DNA from: Bowmanella denitrificans
GTDB lineage: Bacteria > Pseudomonadota > Gammaproteobacteria > Enterobacterales > Alteromonadaceae
Assembly (NCBI RefSeq): GCF_039522935.1
Contig: NZ_BAAAEI010000001.1
Location: forward strand, 124,001-188,000
Reading direction: 5' to 3'
DNA length: 64,000 nt
Under the pieces are notes generated by a model, which was not told the origin of the DNA, ran no database searches, and was given only the letters and a program-made list of their open reading frames with translations. Position numbers and translations under genes: made by a program. Below, one piece after another: positions 18,982-27,565 of the stretch; positions within the stretch are counted from its first letter, which is position 1; each line of letters opens with the position of its first letter.

Positions 18982-19326
18982 ATGCAAAAAACTATAGCTT
19001 TATTATTCACCTTAGGATGCAGCATATTTCAAGCTCCGGCATCGGCTGAGCAGTGGTGTGATATAGAGCAGGGTTGGTCATTAGTGACCCATGGTAATAT
19101 ATCCGATGCGGTTTATATTTTTGGTAAGCTAAAACAGCAATCCAATTCAAGCTGGATCATTATTTCTGACGGCATTGCTGGCAAAAACAATGTTTCTATG
19201 GCGCTGGCTGCGGCCGTGGCTGGCAGGAACCTGCGCATTTACCTGGATGCCGAAGAAGATACTTGTGCAAACTTCCCCAGTTGGGCACCCATGGGACGAA
19301 TCAGGCATATTAGCTTTTCAGACTGA
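18982..19326 (+). CDS. Small secreted protein, array family (member C)
   Basis: The 114-residue protein has a signal peptide ending ASA-EQ. The mature part begins WCDIEQGWSLVTHG, continues with a strand, then NNVSMALAAAVAGRNLRIYLD, a late Cys and the terminal strand RIRHISFSD. AAAGGAAG lies upstream of the ATG. A 24-codon reading frame at 18923-18997 with its own AGGGAAG site overlaps this start and could be a leader or the remains of another copy. Function is unknown. Confidence 0.7.
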   Translation: MQKTIALLFTLGCSIFQAPASAEQWCDIEQGWSLVTHGNISDAVYIFGKLKQQSNSSWIIISDGIAGKNNVSMALAAAVAGRNLRIYLDAEEDTCANFPSWAPMGRIRHISFSD

Positions 19327-19360
19327 AGTTCTATATGGGTCAGGGTAATCACATAATTAC

Positions 19361-19785
19361 TCAACTTTCGAACATTTTTCTGAATCCTGCTTGTAATACT
19401 GCCTGCTGATAGTCAGCTTTTATCCAGGCTCGCTTTTGTTTAGATACAATACTGCCTTTCGATGGTTCAGCCTGGAGCATATTTAACGCCAGATGACGTA
19501 ACATCGCCCAGTTTTCTGCTCCATGGTTCTGGTATATCTGGCATTAGTCTTCTCTCATGCTGACACCCAATGCAAGCTGTTCTCTATCCGCCAGTGAGCA
19601 CCCGCACAGCCTCTGCCAACACTTGTTCGCTCAGTTCAGCAGAGCTTGAACCGATAGGTCAGCTTTGCTTCTTTGCCTTTTACCTGCCTGAACGTCATGC
19701 TCATACCAAGGGTGCGTAATTCTGGCCACTGAGGAAACATGTCGGTGACACTATCAACCTCTTTGACCTGGTGTATTTTTGAAAA
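19361..19785 (-). pseudogene. ISAs1 (H-repeat) family transposase remnant
   Basis: Minus-strand frames, broken by stops and shifts, contain the ISAs1 hallmarks HWRIENSLHWV, then ED, then AENWAMLRHLALNML and KRAW before a stop. The N-terminal part is missing. The remnant abuts the 3' end of the small secreted gene at 19790, and no terminal repeats were recognised. Confidence 0.8.
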
Positions 19786-19789
19786 ACAA

Positions 19790-20119
19790 TTACAACGCCA
19801 CAATATGCGCCAAATCCTCCACACCACCATATAGCTGGCAGCTGTCTTTGCCCCCTATCCAGACATCTTGCTTGGCGGTATATGCCGCCAGCACCACACT
19901 CAGCGTTAGCTTGCCGGTGTCGGTGGCACCGTCGAAGACAAAGTCATAGATGTTACCAGTTTGGCATGCTGGCACGGCACTGGGTTTGGTACTGACGGTA
20001 ATAAATACCTTAGTGCCATAATCCGGCCCCACCAGCACCTTAGTGATCTTGGTTGGGTTAACACTGCTGGCCATCGCCAGCGGCGCAAGCAACAGCGAAA
20101 CCAATACAAGCTTTTTCAC
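19790..20119 (-). CDS. Small secreted protein, array family (member D)
   Basis: The 109-residue protein has a signal peptide (MKKLVLVSLLLAPLAMA). The mature part has TKITKVLVGPDYGTKVFITV, a Cys in ACQTGNIYDFVFDGATDTGK, the helix-strand unit LSVVLAAYTAKQDVWIGG and CQLYGGVEDLAHIVAL. It is the clearest relative of member B. It lies 27 bases after the stop of the 1468-residue protein and is probably cotranscribed with it, mirroring the order Ig protein then small protein seen at 16743-18808. Function is unknown. Confidence 0.75.
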   Translation of the reverse strand: MKKLVLVSLLLAPLAMASSVNPTKITKVLVGPDYGTKVFITVSTKPSAVPACQTGNIYDFVFDGATDTGKLTLSVVLAAYTAKQDVWIGGKDSCQLYGGVEDLAHIVAL

Positions 20120-20146
20120 AGCCGATTCGTTCTTTACTCAGATCCG

Positions 20147-23100
20147 TTAATTTCTACGAAGCCCTTGTGGGGATGACAACTTGCTCACCTCTAACAGTGG
20201 CGTGCTATACACCATACCAGCACAGGAAAAGCTGAACTGATATTGCCCCGGTGTATAAAACACCCGGCTCTCACTGCCTTGATTACTGGTACTGTCGGTA
20301 AAATCTGACTGACATTCAGCCGCATCAGGGAAGTGCCACTGTAGGGTTATCGCCTGTCCCACTCTAATCTGAGTCACTTCGTCACCAGCACTCTGCCAAT
20401 TTAATTGTGTGCTGCCGCTGCAATGAATATTGATACTCACACTGGCCGATACCGACGCAGCAACCTGATCCGACACCGAGTATTCAAAACTGTCAGCACC
20501 GCACACATCCTGATTAGGTGTATACAATAAACGCTGATCAGCCTGTTGCAGTAAGGTACCAAGTTGAGGTTGTGATAATAAGGTTAGCGTCAGCGCATCA
20601 TTGTCGGCATCGGTATCATTTTGCAAAACCAGCAAGGTAACCGGCAGGTTTTGCCCGGTAGCATAGCTATCGTTTATCGCCACAGGTGCATCATTCACCG
20701 GTGTCACACTTATTGTCACAGTGGCAGGGGCAGAAAGCTGCTCGCCGTCACTGACCCGATAGGTAAAGTGGTCCTCTCCGAAGAAGTTGGGTTTGGGCTG
20801 ATAGGTAATCTGTTTATCTGGGCCAATGCTAATCTGACCATGGGCGGGTGTGGATACCTCAACCAGTGTTAAGGCATCACCATCCGGGTCGCTGTCATTG
20901 GCCAGCACATTAATCACCAGCGGCGTGTCTTCCTGTCCTTCTGCGCTGTCATGTTGAGCAACCGGTGCTTCATTCACCGGCAGCACCAAAACATTGACCT
21001 TACCCCAACTGGTCTGGTTAACCGAATCGGCAATCATATAAATAAACACATCGGTATAGGGGTTGGCGGAGCGGTAATCTTTTGCCCCGAGGTACGTTAC
21101 GCTATTGTCCGGGTTTAGCCTTAGTGCACCTTTGGCTGACTGCCCTTCCTCGACTTTAACACTCAGTATTTTAAGCGGTTGTTCTTCCGGGTCGGTGTCG
21201 TTGGCTAACAGATCCAACAGCAAATCTTGCTTAGCATTCACCTCAACATAGTCGTCATTAGCGGTCGGCTTGGCGTTACCGGCCCCGCAATTCACATAGA
21301 CCACCACATTGGCTGTTTTTTTTTGCAAGCCCAGGCCGTCGTCGACGGTGTAAGAGAAGGTATCCCGGCCACAAAACGCACTATTCGGTGCGTACCTCAG
21401 CAGGCGCGCCTCAGGTAAATAAATCACCAGGCTGGCATTAGCTGAGGGCGTTACCGAACTTATCCGCCAGGAGGCGCCGCTGGGGGAAACATCGTTAGTT
21501 AACAGGTCCAGTGCCGAACTGTCGCCACTGGCAACGGTAAATTGATCGTCATTGGCAGATGGCGGCCCTTGCCTGGGAACAACATGAATACGCACAAAGG
21601 CCCAGCTGTTTTGCTTTAGGTCATCCTGGACAACGTAAGTAAATTCATCGGTGTAGGCATCTGTGCTGCTATCCGTTTTATCGGCGATATAGCTCAGTGA
21701 ATTGTCGGCATTGATATGCAAACTGCCTTTTACTGTGCTATTAGACGGTACGTTGATTGCCATTACCCTAAGTGCTGCATTCTCAGGATCCGTGTCATTA
21801 GCAAGCACATTGACAGTGGCGTCCTGCCCTTGCAGCAGATAAATTTCGTCATTATTGGCTACTGGGCGTTTGTTACTTCCTGAGCAATCAACATTCACGG
21901 TCACCGTAGCGGTTTCAATGGCATTTTCACCATTAGCTAGGGTGTAGGTAAAGTAATCTTGGCCGCAAAAACCGTCAGCGGGTGTGTAACCTATTAAATT
22001 TTGGTTTAGATAGGCGTGTACATTGGCATTATCTGATGAATGAACAGAAATAATATGAAAACCGGCGCTGTCAAGGTCATTATCCATTACTGACAACCCC
22101 GAGAGTTCTCCTCCAGCAACACTGTAGTTATCATGCATGGCATACTGATTAACTGGCAGTACCGGGACAATATCGGCATGTTTCACCTCGGAAAACGCCA
22201 TCGTAAAGTAAGTCACATTCGGCCCGTTCCAGCCGTTAATCTCAGCATTGCTACCCTGCAGGTGGCTGATAACTTGGCCGTTTTCTGTCAGCTCGGTCTG
22301 CCATTGCTGCGCTTCTCCGTTATTGTGGGTATTTTGCCAACCAGGGCTATTGGAGCTAAAGCCAATTTCCTTATCTGCCCCCAGGGCAAACAAATTAGCC
22401 CCCCAATGCTTCACACCATGTTTGGCTTTACGCACCAGTAAGTCACTGCGCCAGGGCAAATTCGCCAACGTCCCAGACGTTCCTTGCCCCTGATAGTCAC
22501 CAAAAAACAGCCCGGCAGCAGGATTTTGGGCAAAAGCATAGGCGATATAATTCACTCCTTGCCCATTGTTGTATACAGAGTTGCCAACCCAGAAGCGGTT
22601 AGTAGCAGGTTTCTTGAAGTTAAAGATATCAACATTGGTTTCCCTGACTTCCATGCCACCAATACCCATCATGCCAAAGATGGTGCCCGGAATATCCCCT
22701 GGTATGCCATAACTGGCCCCCGACATACTGCCCGCACTATGCCAGGTCCAGGCAGAATTGGGATTATTAATGGGCTTTAAGATCAGCATGCCGACCTCGG
22801 CATCCAGGCGATGCGAAATCGCTGTAGAATTAATGTTGTTACCTGGGTAGGTGGTGATATCAAAGAAACCGGCTTCTTCCTTAAATACCAGTGCCACATA
22901 CAACTCACCGGGCCTATTGATGTCAATCGCACTGCCATTGAGTTCAAAGCCACTACTGGTAAAGGCTGAAAAGCTTGGACTTGTACCTTCGTTTATACCA
23001 TCACTGGTAAAAAATCGCCCTGGCCCCCTGGCCGTATCAAACCAATACCACTGATCAGACACATTGGGGTTAAGGTGCTTTATCATCACCAAACCACCCT

Positions 23101-24553
23101 GAGCCAGATTAAGACCTGCATTAATGTTGTTCACCCCGCCGTTACCAATGTAAGGCACAATGGCAAAATTAGAGGGGTTGGCGACCGGCAGTTTGATAAA
23201 CGCCGTCGCTTTGGCCAGTACGTTGCCCTGATTGTCTTCTATGCGGTAGTCAAAAGAATCGGTAGCAATATCCGCTTGCGGTGGAGTGTAGTGAATCTGG
23301 TTGTTTTCTATACTCAGCGCAGCGCCAGCGGCTGACAAGGATGGCACCTTTAAATACAGGCCCGATTGTGTGGCTCCGCTATCATTGTGTAGGACATCCA
23401 GTAGCGTGGCGGCTTTGTTTGTTAAGGTAAATACATCCGGAGTAATGGCTAATGTGTTGGGGTCCGGCGGCAATGCTTCCGGCATATTTTTGATCGCCAC
23501 ATACAGGTATTGCTTACCACTTTCATTCCAGGTGATATTGTGGCCACTGGCCAGACTGGTCTTAACCAGTTCACCGGCCTCGTTAAGCAACATACTGCTG
23601 CCTGCTGAGGTGGGCAACCCGGCCCAGGCGAGGTCCAGCATGCCGTATCGCCGGTCACCAAAACGCGGGCTCCACAACGTCCAATTTGTTGCCAGTTGGG
23701 TATTAAGCGGCTTAAGAATAAAAGCATCAGGCTGCCAGGGCAGTTGTGCTAACACACCGTCGGTGCTGTTCCCCACATAATGGCCTACCACAATGCCATC
23801 ATCCGGACTGTCGGCGAACACATAGGCTACATAGCGAGCGCCCGCCGTATTGGTAGCAACACTGTTGCCTACATATAGTGCAGACGCACTAGGTTGCTTA
23901 TTGCCCCACCATGCACCAGCGGCGGCAGGGTTAGTGTCACCAAAACCAAACAGGTTTAACGACTTAAATTCATTGGTGCTGGATAACGAGCGATGCCAAA
24001 CCGCCCCACCATTATTCATATCCAGCGCTTTAACAATTATCATGCCGACGTCGGTATTCAACTGGTGGGGAATTTCGCGCGACGCTGCACCATCACCGGT
24101 ATAGGTAATAATATCCAGCACCCCAGGCTTTTTAACCAAAGCAATATAAGGGTATTCACTGCCCAGGCGATTCCAATGGGCGCTGGTCCCCTGCAGGACG
24201 AATCCCTGCTCAGTAAATTCAGCAAAACTGCTCTGCACCTGTTCGGCCATGGCAGCGGTGCTATTCAGCGACAACCCGGCCCCGCGTTCGGTATCCAGCC
24301 AATAGAAACCGGAATCGTTGACCGGAGATTTCACCATCACCAGCCCGCCGTCGCTGGCCAGATTGATACCGGCATTAACAGGGTTCAATATGTTATTGGC
24401 GTCGGTGGCAGCAGCATTGCCCTGATAAGTATCAACAACCAGGGTATTCAGGGTTTGTGCGGCACTCATCGCCGAGCTTAATAGACCTAGTGCATATAGC
24501 GCGGCAAAGGTAATTTTTCGCGCTATACGTCGTTCCTTAACCTTGTACTTCAT
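20147..24553 (-). CDS. Giant secreted multi-domain protein (DUF7483-like plus cadherin/Ig repeats)
   Basis: The 1468-residue protein has a signal peptide. Two ~330-residue N-terminal units (about 30-370 and 460-800) share LVMVKxxx..YWLDT/WFDTxRG, FTSSGFELNG and YVALVFK, reminiscent of phage/marine DUF7483 domains. They are followed by about six cadherin-like repeats with VLANDTDPE-type calcium sites (about 820-1390) and a terminal Ig-like domain with Cys pair (about 1395-1468). No transmembrane or sorting signal is seen. It may be an adhesin or surface scaffold (inference). Member D follows on the same strand. Confidence 0.7.
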   Translation of the reverse strand: MKYKVKERRIARKITFAALYALGLLSSAMSAAQTLNTLVVDTYQGNAAATDANNILNPVNAGINLASDGGLVMVKSPVNDSGFYWLDTERGAGLSLNSTAAMAEQVQSSFAEFTEQGFVLQGTSAHWNRLGSEYPYIALVKKPGVLDIITYTGDGAASREIPHQLNTDVGMIIVKALDMNNGGAVWHRSLSSTNEFKSLNLFGFGDTNPAAAGAWWGNKQPSASALYVGNSVATNTAGARYVAYVFADSPDDGIVVGHYVGNSTDGVLAQLPWQPDAFILKPLNTQLATNWTLWSPRFGDRRYGMLDLAWAGLPTSAGSSMLLNEAGELVKTSLASGHNITWNESGKQYLYVAIKNMPEALPPDPNTLAITPDVFTLTNKAATLLDVLHNDSGATQSGLYLKVPSLSAAGAALSIENNQIHYTPPQADIATDSFDYRIEDNQGNVLAKATAFIKLPVANPSNFAIVPYIGNGGVNNINAGLNLAQGGLVMIKHLNPNVSDQWYWFDTARGPGRFFTSDGINEGTSPSFSAFTSSGFELNGSAIDINRPGELYVALVFKEEAGFFDITTYPGNNINSTAISHRLDAEVGMLILKPINNPNSAWTWHSAGSMSGASYGIPGDIPGTIFGMMGIGGMEVRETNVDIFNFKKPATNRFWVGNSVYNNGQGVNYIAYAFAQNPAAGLFFGDYQGQGTSGTLANLPWRSDLLVRKAKHGVKHWGANLFALGADKEIGFSSNSPGWQNTHNNGEAQQWQTELTENGQVISHLQGSNAEINGWNGPNVTYFTMAFSEVKHADIVPVLPVNQYAMHDNYSVAGGELSGLSVMDNDLDSAGFHIISVHSSDNANVHAYLNQNLIGYTPADGFCGQDYFTYTLANGENAIETATVTVNVDCSGSNKRPVANNDEIYLLQGQDATVNVLANDTDPENAALRVMAINVPSNSTVKGSLHINADNSLSYIADKTDSSTDAYTDEFTYVVQDDLKQNSWAFVRIHVVPRQGPPSANDDQFTVASGDSSALDLLTNDVSPSGASWRISSVTPSANASLVIYLPEARLLRYAPNSAFCGRDTFSYTVDDGLGLQKKTANVVVYVNCGAGNAKPTANDDYVEVNAKQDLLLDLLANDTDPEEQPLKILSVKVEEGQSAKGALRLNPDNSVTYLGAKDYRSANPYTDVFIYMIADSVNQTSWGKVNVLVLPVNEAPVAQHDSAEGQEDTPLVINVLANDSDPDGDALTLVEVSTPAHGQISIGPDKQITYQPKPNFFGEDHFTYRVSDGEQLSAPATVTISVTPVNDAPVAINDSYATGQNLPVTLLVLQNDTDADNDALTLTLLSQPQLGTLLQQADQRLLYTPNQDVCGADSFEYSVSDQVAASVSASVSINIHCSGSTQLNWQSAGDEVTQIRVGQAITLQWHFPDAAECQSDFTDSTSNQGSESRVFYTPGQYQFSFSCAGMVYSTPLLEVSKLSSPQGLRRN

Positions 24554-24772
24554 TTCTTGGTTCCTAATAGGTCTGATCTCGCCGCTTCACCGCGAAATGC
24601 CGCAGGCTTGACAGTTAGCGCCCCTAAATATTGTATTGGAGCAACTCAAAACATTTAAAGGGGGAAGGCGAGCCGTCACCTTTATGTCATGTCCATCGGT
24701 CTTAGGACATTAGCCCCGGCACAATAGAGAACAAATGACCGAAATAACGACTCTGCCGCAGGTATTGCCGGT

Positions 24773-25102
24773 TCAGAAGGTTTCGCGTTCCAGAACCTGA
24801 ATTTGCAGGGCTGCATTATTGTCATCATAGGTAAGACAATCATAACCATCGGCAAAACTTAATTGCACCGACTCGCCCTTTTGCTTGGCGTTCTGCGCAA
24901 TCATCATTTTGGTTGGCGTTTGTTCATCATTGGCGAAACCCAATAACTGCCATCCCTGCCCCTCAATCTGAATAAAAGCTCTTTCTTCAGTTCGATAAAG
25001 CATATTAACTTTGCCAGCCGGGCACAGCACATCGGCCTGCACCTGGCCAACCAAACCCAAGGTGTATATACCTAAGACCAAAATAAATTTATTAACGCTC
25101 AC
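24773..25102 (-). CDS. Small secreted protein (array-associated, member E)
   Basis: A GTG start at 25102 follows AGGTGG and gives a clean signal peptide (KFILVLGIYTLGLVGQVQA) and a protein of 109 residues. An upstream ATG at 25162 would add 20 poorly signal-like residues. The mature part has CPAGKVNMLYRTEERAFIQIEG, a middle helix and a late Cys in DGYDCLTY. The fit to the array pattern is looser than for A-D. Function is unknown. Confidence 0.65.
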   Translation of the reverse strand: MSVNKFILVLGIYTLGLVGQVQADVLCPAGKVNMLYRTEERAFIQIEGQGWQLLGFANDEQTPTKMMIAQNAKQKGESVQLSFADGYDCLTYDDNNAALQIQVLERETF

Positions 25103-25270
25103 TGCACCACCTATTCCTGCTGGCTGCTTACCTACCCATATTTTGCCATGACTTATCAGCAAACCCTATATTAAAAATCTCAGCTACCGCCATGCTGCTA
25201 ATGCGGTAGAATGTACAATCTAGTCATTTGTCCAAAGCTCACAGGTTACGTCGGCATTGACAGGATTGTA

Positions 25271-25454
25271 GTTCGACAACTCTGCCCCCTTGACCCGCGA
25301 AAAGACCCGCGAAAATAACTAAAAAACCGAAATCCGAATAAACAGCGTACTTATATTTATCCCTGAACATTACTTCCTGCTCCATCTTATACTCTTAGTA
25401 TTCTTGGTTCGATAACTCTGACCCCTTGATCACCTTGATCATGACCCCTTGATC
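25271..25454. repeat. Repeat cluster in a gene-free stretch (122-bp repeat copy 1 and flanking 24-mers)
   Basis: 25103-25485 has no convincing intact gene. 25310-25431 is copy 1 of a 122-bp direct repeat whose second copy is 27194-27315, differing at two positions. It is bordered by direct copies of an element ending AACTCTGACCCCTTGATC (25271-25295, 25407-25431), with a further partial copy at 25442-25454. Confidence 0.85.
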
Positions 25455-25485
25455 AAAAATTAAAATAACGGATATTTGAACTCGC

Positions 25486-25824
25486 CTATCTAAGCCCAGC
25501 ACCCTGACTAGCTGTTGATGATGCGTAACACATAGCGTCATTGTTTGGAAGGTCGACGACCACTCCCCATTCGCGACCAGACGTCAGAGCAGCTAATCCC
25601 ATGGCGTAAGCCAACTTAGTTCTTTCCAACCCCATATGCGATACCTTAAAATACACCACACCATTAGTGCACTTGCTCTTGATGTCTTGATTTTCAAGAT
25701 GAACCTGAAAACTTCCATCTGGTCCGCTGGTGATAAGAGTTGTAACCTTTCCCCAATACCAAGCATTTACCGCATGTGAAGACAATGAAAACAACATAAA
25801 AAATAAAACAAATACTCTATACAT
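25486..25824 (-). CDS. Small secreted protein, array family (member F), possibly 3'-truncated
   Basis: The 112-residue protein has a signal peptide (ending SHAVNA). The mature part has WYWGKVTTLITSGPDGSFQVHL, a Cys in SKCTNGVVYFKV, the unit KLAYAMGLAALTSGREWGVVVDL and a late Cys. It ends GAGLR at a TAG, but the same frame continues ASSNIRYFNF to a TGA, and that extension resembles the terminal strand of other members. The TAG may therefore be a late nonsense mutation (inference). The following TGA lies in the dispersed GATCAAGGGGTC element. Confidence 0.7.
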   Translation of the reverse strand: MYRVFVLFFMLFSLSSHAVNAWYWGKVTTLITSGPDGSFQVHLENQDIKSKCTNGVVYFKVSHMGLERTKLAYAMGLAALTSGREWGVVVDLPNNDAMCYASSTASQGAGLR

Positions 25825-25922
25825 AACTCATTCCAAAATCTTGTTTCCGTAGCGACAAGGCAGACATCTAACTAATTAAAATCTTCCTCAGATTCAAATT
25901 AGAATCTTCCTCCAATGACAAC

Positions 25923-26243
25923 TTATATTATCGTACATTTATCATCAGCGAGCCATAGAGACACTTTCTTTCCGCTCATTTGCGCTGCTAAAAGCCCAGA
26001 ATACATTTTGTCCAACCCTGGTTGTTCAGGAAGAATTGAGGCATACATCTGACCGTATCCACTCTGTGATGTACAGCCTTGCAATTCTGGTTTTACCCTC
26101 ACATTAACACCACCAGTCACAACAATTACCAGTCTATGTACCTCAACGTCATCTACCCAACCTCTTGATGGCTCTGATTATGCTTTAAATGACAAGGATA
26201 AAATAAGCAACACAAAAAACATTCCATAATTTAGTTCTCTCAT
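25923..26243 (-). pseudogene. Array family member (G) with nonsense codon at the signal-peptide junction
   Basis: An ATG at 26243 behind GAGGAT opens MRELNYGMFFVLLILSLSFKA, a signal peptide. Codon 22 is TAA (26178-26180). The same frame then continues without interruption for 84 codons: SEPSRGWVDDVEVHRLVIVV, a central Cys, MYSGLLAAQMSGKKVSLWLA and a late Cys. Restored length (about 106 residues) matches the family. An internal GTG at 26120 could express the rest, but without an export signal. Confidence 0.8.
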
Positions 26244-26322
26244 ATTCAAACGATCCTCTAAATCAACAGCTAAAAAAATAAATAACAATGAGATTTTATC
26301 TCACACAATAAGTGTCCATAGC

Positions 26323-26430
26323 TTATTTCGAAAAATATACATAACGTATTTTTTCATGAGCGCCGTAACACTCGCCGCCCCCGCCAATAGTCACCGACTT
26401 ATCTGATAGCATTGCAGATTTAATACAAAA
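26323..26430 (-). pseudogene. C-terminal fragment of another array family member
   Basis: Directly after the stop of the gene at 26432, the minus strand reads IKSAMLSDKSVTIGGGGEC followed by YGAHEKIRYVYFSK and a TAA. This is the typical helix-strand, Cys and final-strand end of the array family. There is no start, signal peptide or N-terminal half. 26244-26322 holds only the upstream region of member G. Confidence 0.75.
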
Positions 26431-26431
26431 C

Positions 26432-26779
26432 CTATTGATTCAGCATCACATAATAAGGTTGCGAACTGCGAGTGTAAGAAAGAAGCGTCTCGCAGGTTAA
26501 TGCACCGTTCTGGTCGTCATACATCAAGGTAACCGTCTTATTGTTAGTCATAGCCGTAGTGACAAGCGAAACCCAAAGTGAACAGGTCACTGTATCAATA
26601 CCTTCTGCACCGTCAGTACGACAAATACGGGTATATTCATTTCGCCAGCTGCCCTTAATCATGACATTTTTGGTGGAATCTATGTAAATATTACTTACTG
26701 TGCCGGTGCACCATATATTCGCAGCGAAACTACTGGTGGGGAATATCAATATCAAAAGAATCAAACTGAGCTTTTTCAT
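26432..26779 (-). CDS. Small secreted protein, array family (member H)
   Basis: The 115-residue protein has a signal peptide (ending SFAA). The mature part has IWCTGTVSNIYIDSTKNVMIKG, SWRNEYTRIC, TCSLWVSLVTTAMTNNKTVTLMY and a final YYVMLNQ. Four Cys residues suggest two disulfides in the periplasm. The Trp-Arg-Asn and Cys arrangement recalls a widespread uncharacterised secreted protein type in gammaproteobacteria (from memory). Function is unknown. It lies 28 bases after member I on the same strand. Confidence 0.72.
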   Translation of the reverse strand: MKKLSLILLILIFPTSSFAANIWCTGTVSNIYIDSTKNVMIKGSWRNEYTRICRTDGAEGIDTVTCSLWVSLVTTAMTNNKTVTLMYDDQNGALTCETLLSYTRSSQPYYVMLNQ

Positions 26780-26807
26780 AACATAAATTCCTTCTTATTT
26801 TTTGGAT

Positions 26808-27179
26808 CTAATTTGGAGCCGCCAACCAAATTCTGTCAAACTTAAGATAACCACCTTCAGTGCCTATCATTTGAATAGATACAGGTCTGGAAGTCGCCTG
26901 TGCAGACAGCGCGGTTGAGTAAAATAGCCGGGCAAATTCTGGATTATTATCTATCTTAAAAGCTGCAGCCTGACCTTTACTGATATTCAATCCTATGCTG
27001 GCAGGTACTTCTAAGGGCACTGGAGTATCAAAGTAAATAAGTATCAAGTTACCATCGTTTACATATATTTTCTGGACCAGCCCCTTATACTCACAATATC
27101 CACCGTGATCACTGCTACAGGTTGGCTGCTCCGCATTGGTTATTGTTGACGCCAATAACAATGCCAATAAGGTTACCAT
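26808..27179 (-). CDS. Small secreted protein (member I) with repeat-derived 5' extension
   Basis: From ATG 27179 the protein has 123 residues with signal peptide MVTLLALLLASTITNA. The mature part has GLVQKIYVNDGNLILIYF, EFARLFYSTALSAQATSRPVSIQ and a final strand FDRIWLAAP, fitting the array pattern. The frame stays open upstream to 27269, but those 30 codons are encoded by copy 2 of the 122-bp repeat (27194-27315), so the longer start is probably an artefact of repeat insertion, which may also have replaced the native ribosome site. Confidence 0.7.
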   Translation of the reverse strand: MVTLLALLLASTITNAEQPTCSSDHGGYCEYKGLVQKIYVNDGNLILIYFDTPVPLEVPASIGLNISKGQAAAFKIDNNPEFARLFYSTALSAQATSRPVSIQMIGTEGGYLKFDRIWLAAPN

Positions 27180-27193
27180 CCGATTGAAGCGTC

Positions 27194-27315
27194 CGAAAAT
27201 AACTAAAAAACCGAAATCCGAATAAACAGCGTACTTATATTTATCCCTGAACATTACTTCCTGCTCCATCTTATACTCTTAGTCTTCTTGGTTCGACAAC
27301 TCTGACCCCTTGATC
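27194..27315. repeat. 122-bp direct repeat, copy 2
   Basis: It matches 25310-25431 at 120 of 122 positions in the same orientation, 1.88 kb away. Its end is the dispersed AACTCTGACCCCTTGATC element. The pair brackets members F, G, the 26323 fragment, H and I. Confidence 0.88.
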
Positions 27316-27342
27316 GTGCCTTCTGGATCGTGCCTTCTGAAC

Positions 27343-27561
27343 TCACTGATCAGTGATTTCATCCTGAACCTTTTTAGGAAGCCAGCTCCACACCACGTCA
27401 TAATAAACATCTCTAAGCTCTGGATAATTCTGCTTAATAAAATTTTCCAGCCTCTCAAAGTCCTGATATTTTTCAGGCTGATGAAAAAAATCATGAATCA
27501 CTTCCAATAACTCGTACACTCTTTTTACTTCTTGTAAGTCGATTAAAACTTTATTTTCCAT
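27343..27561 (-). CDS. Candidate immunity protein for the RHS toxin
   Basis: This 72-residue, acidic, cytoplasmic-looking protein without signal peptide is rich in Trp, Tyr and Phe (VYYDVVWSWLPKKVQDEI) and predicted mostly helical by eye. It starts four bases after the stop of the RHS toxin on the same strand, the usual place of the cognate immunity gene in polymorphic toxin loci. No family was recognised; the immunity role rests on position, size and lack of export signal. Confidence 0.6.
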   Translation of the reverse strand: MENKVLIDLQEVKRVYELLEVIHDFFHQPEKYQDFERLENFIKQNYPELRDVYYDVVWSWLPKKVQDEITDQ

Positions 27562-27565
27562 TAGC

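Noticed and set aside
18923..18997. 24-codon frame with AGGGAAG overlapping small gene C
   Set aside because: It could be a leader peptide or decayed gene start, but it is too short and unsupported to call.
25200..25290. Minus-strand tail reading NYNPVNADVTCELWTND before a stop
   Set aside because: It might be the end of another decayed secreted protein, but it could not be matched convincingly to the array family.
26326..26350. AT-rich inverted repeat resembling a terminator
   Set aside because: The stem is A/T only and overlaps the coding remnant at 26323-26430, so it is not reliable.
27279..27494. Alternative 71-codon frame after the RHS toxin
   Set aside because: Overlaps the better-placed immunity candidate in another frame and is biased toward Ile/Arg without structure.
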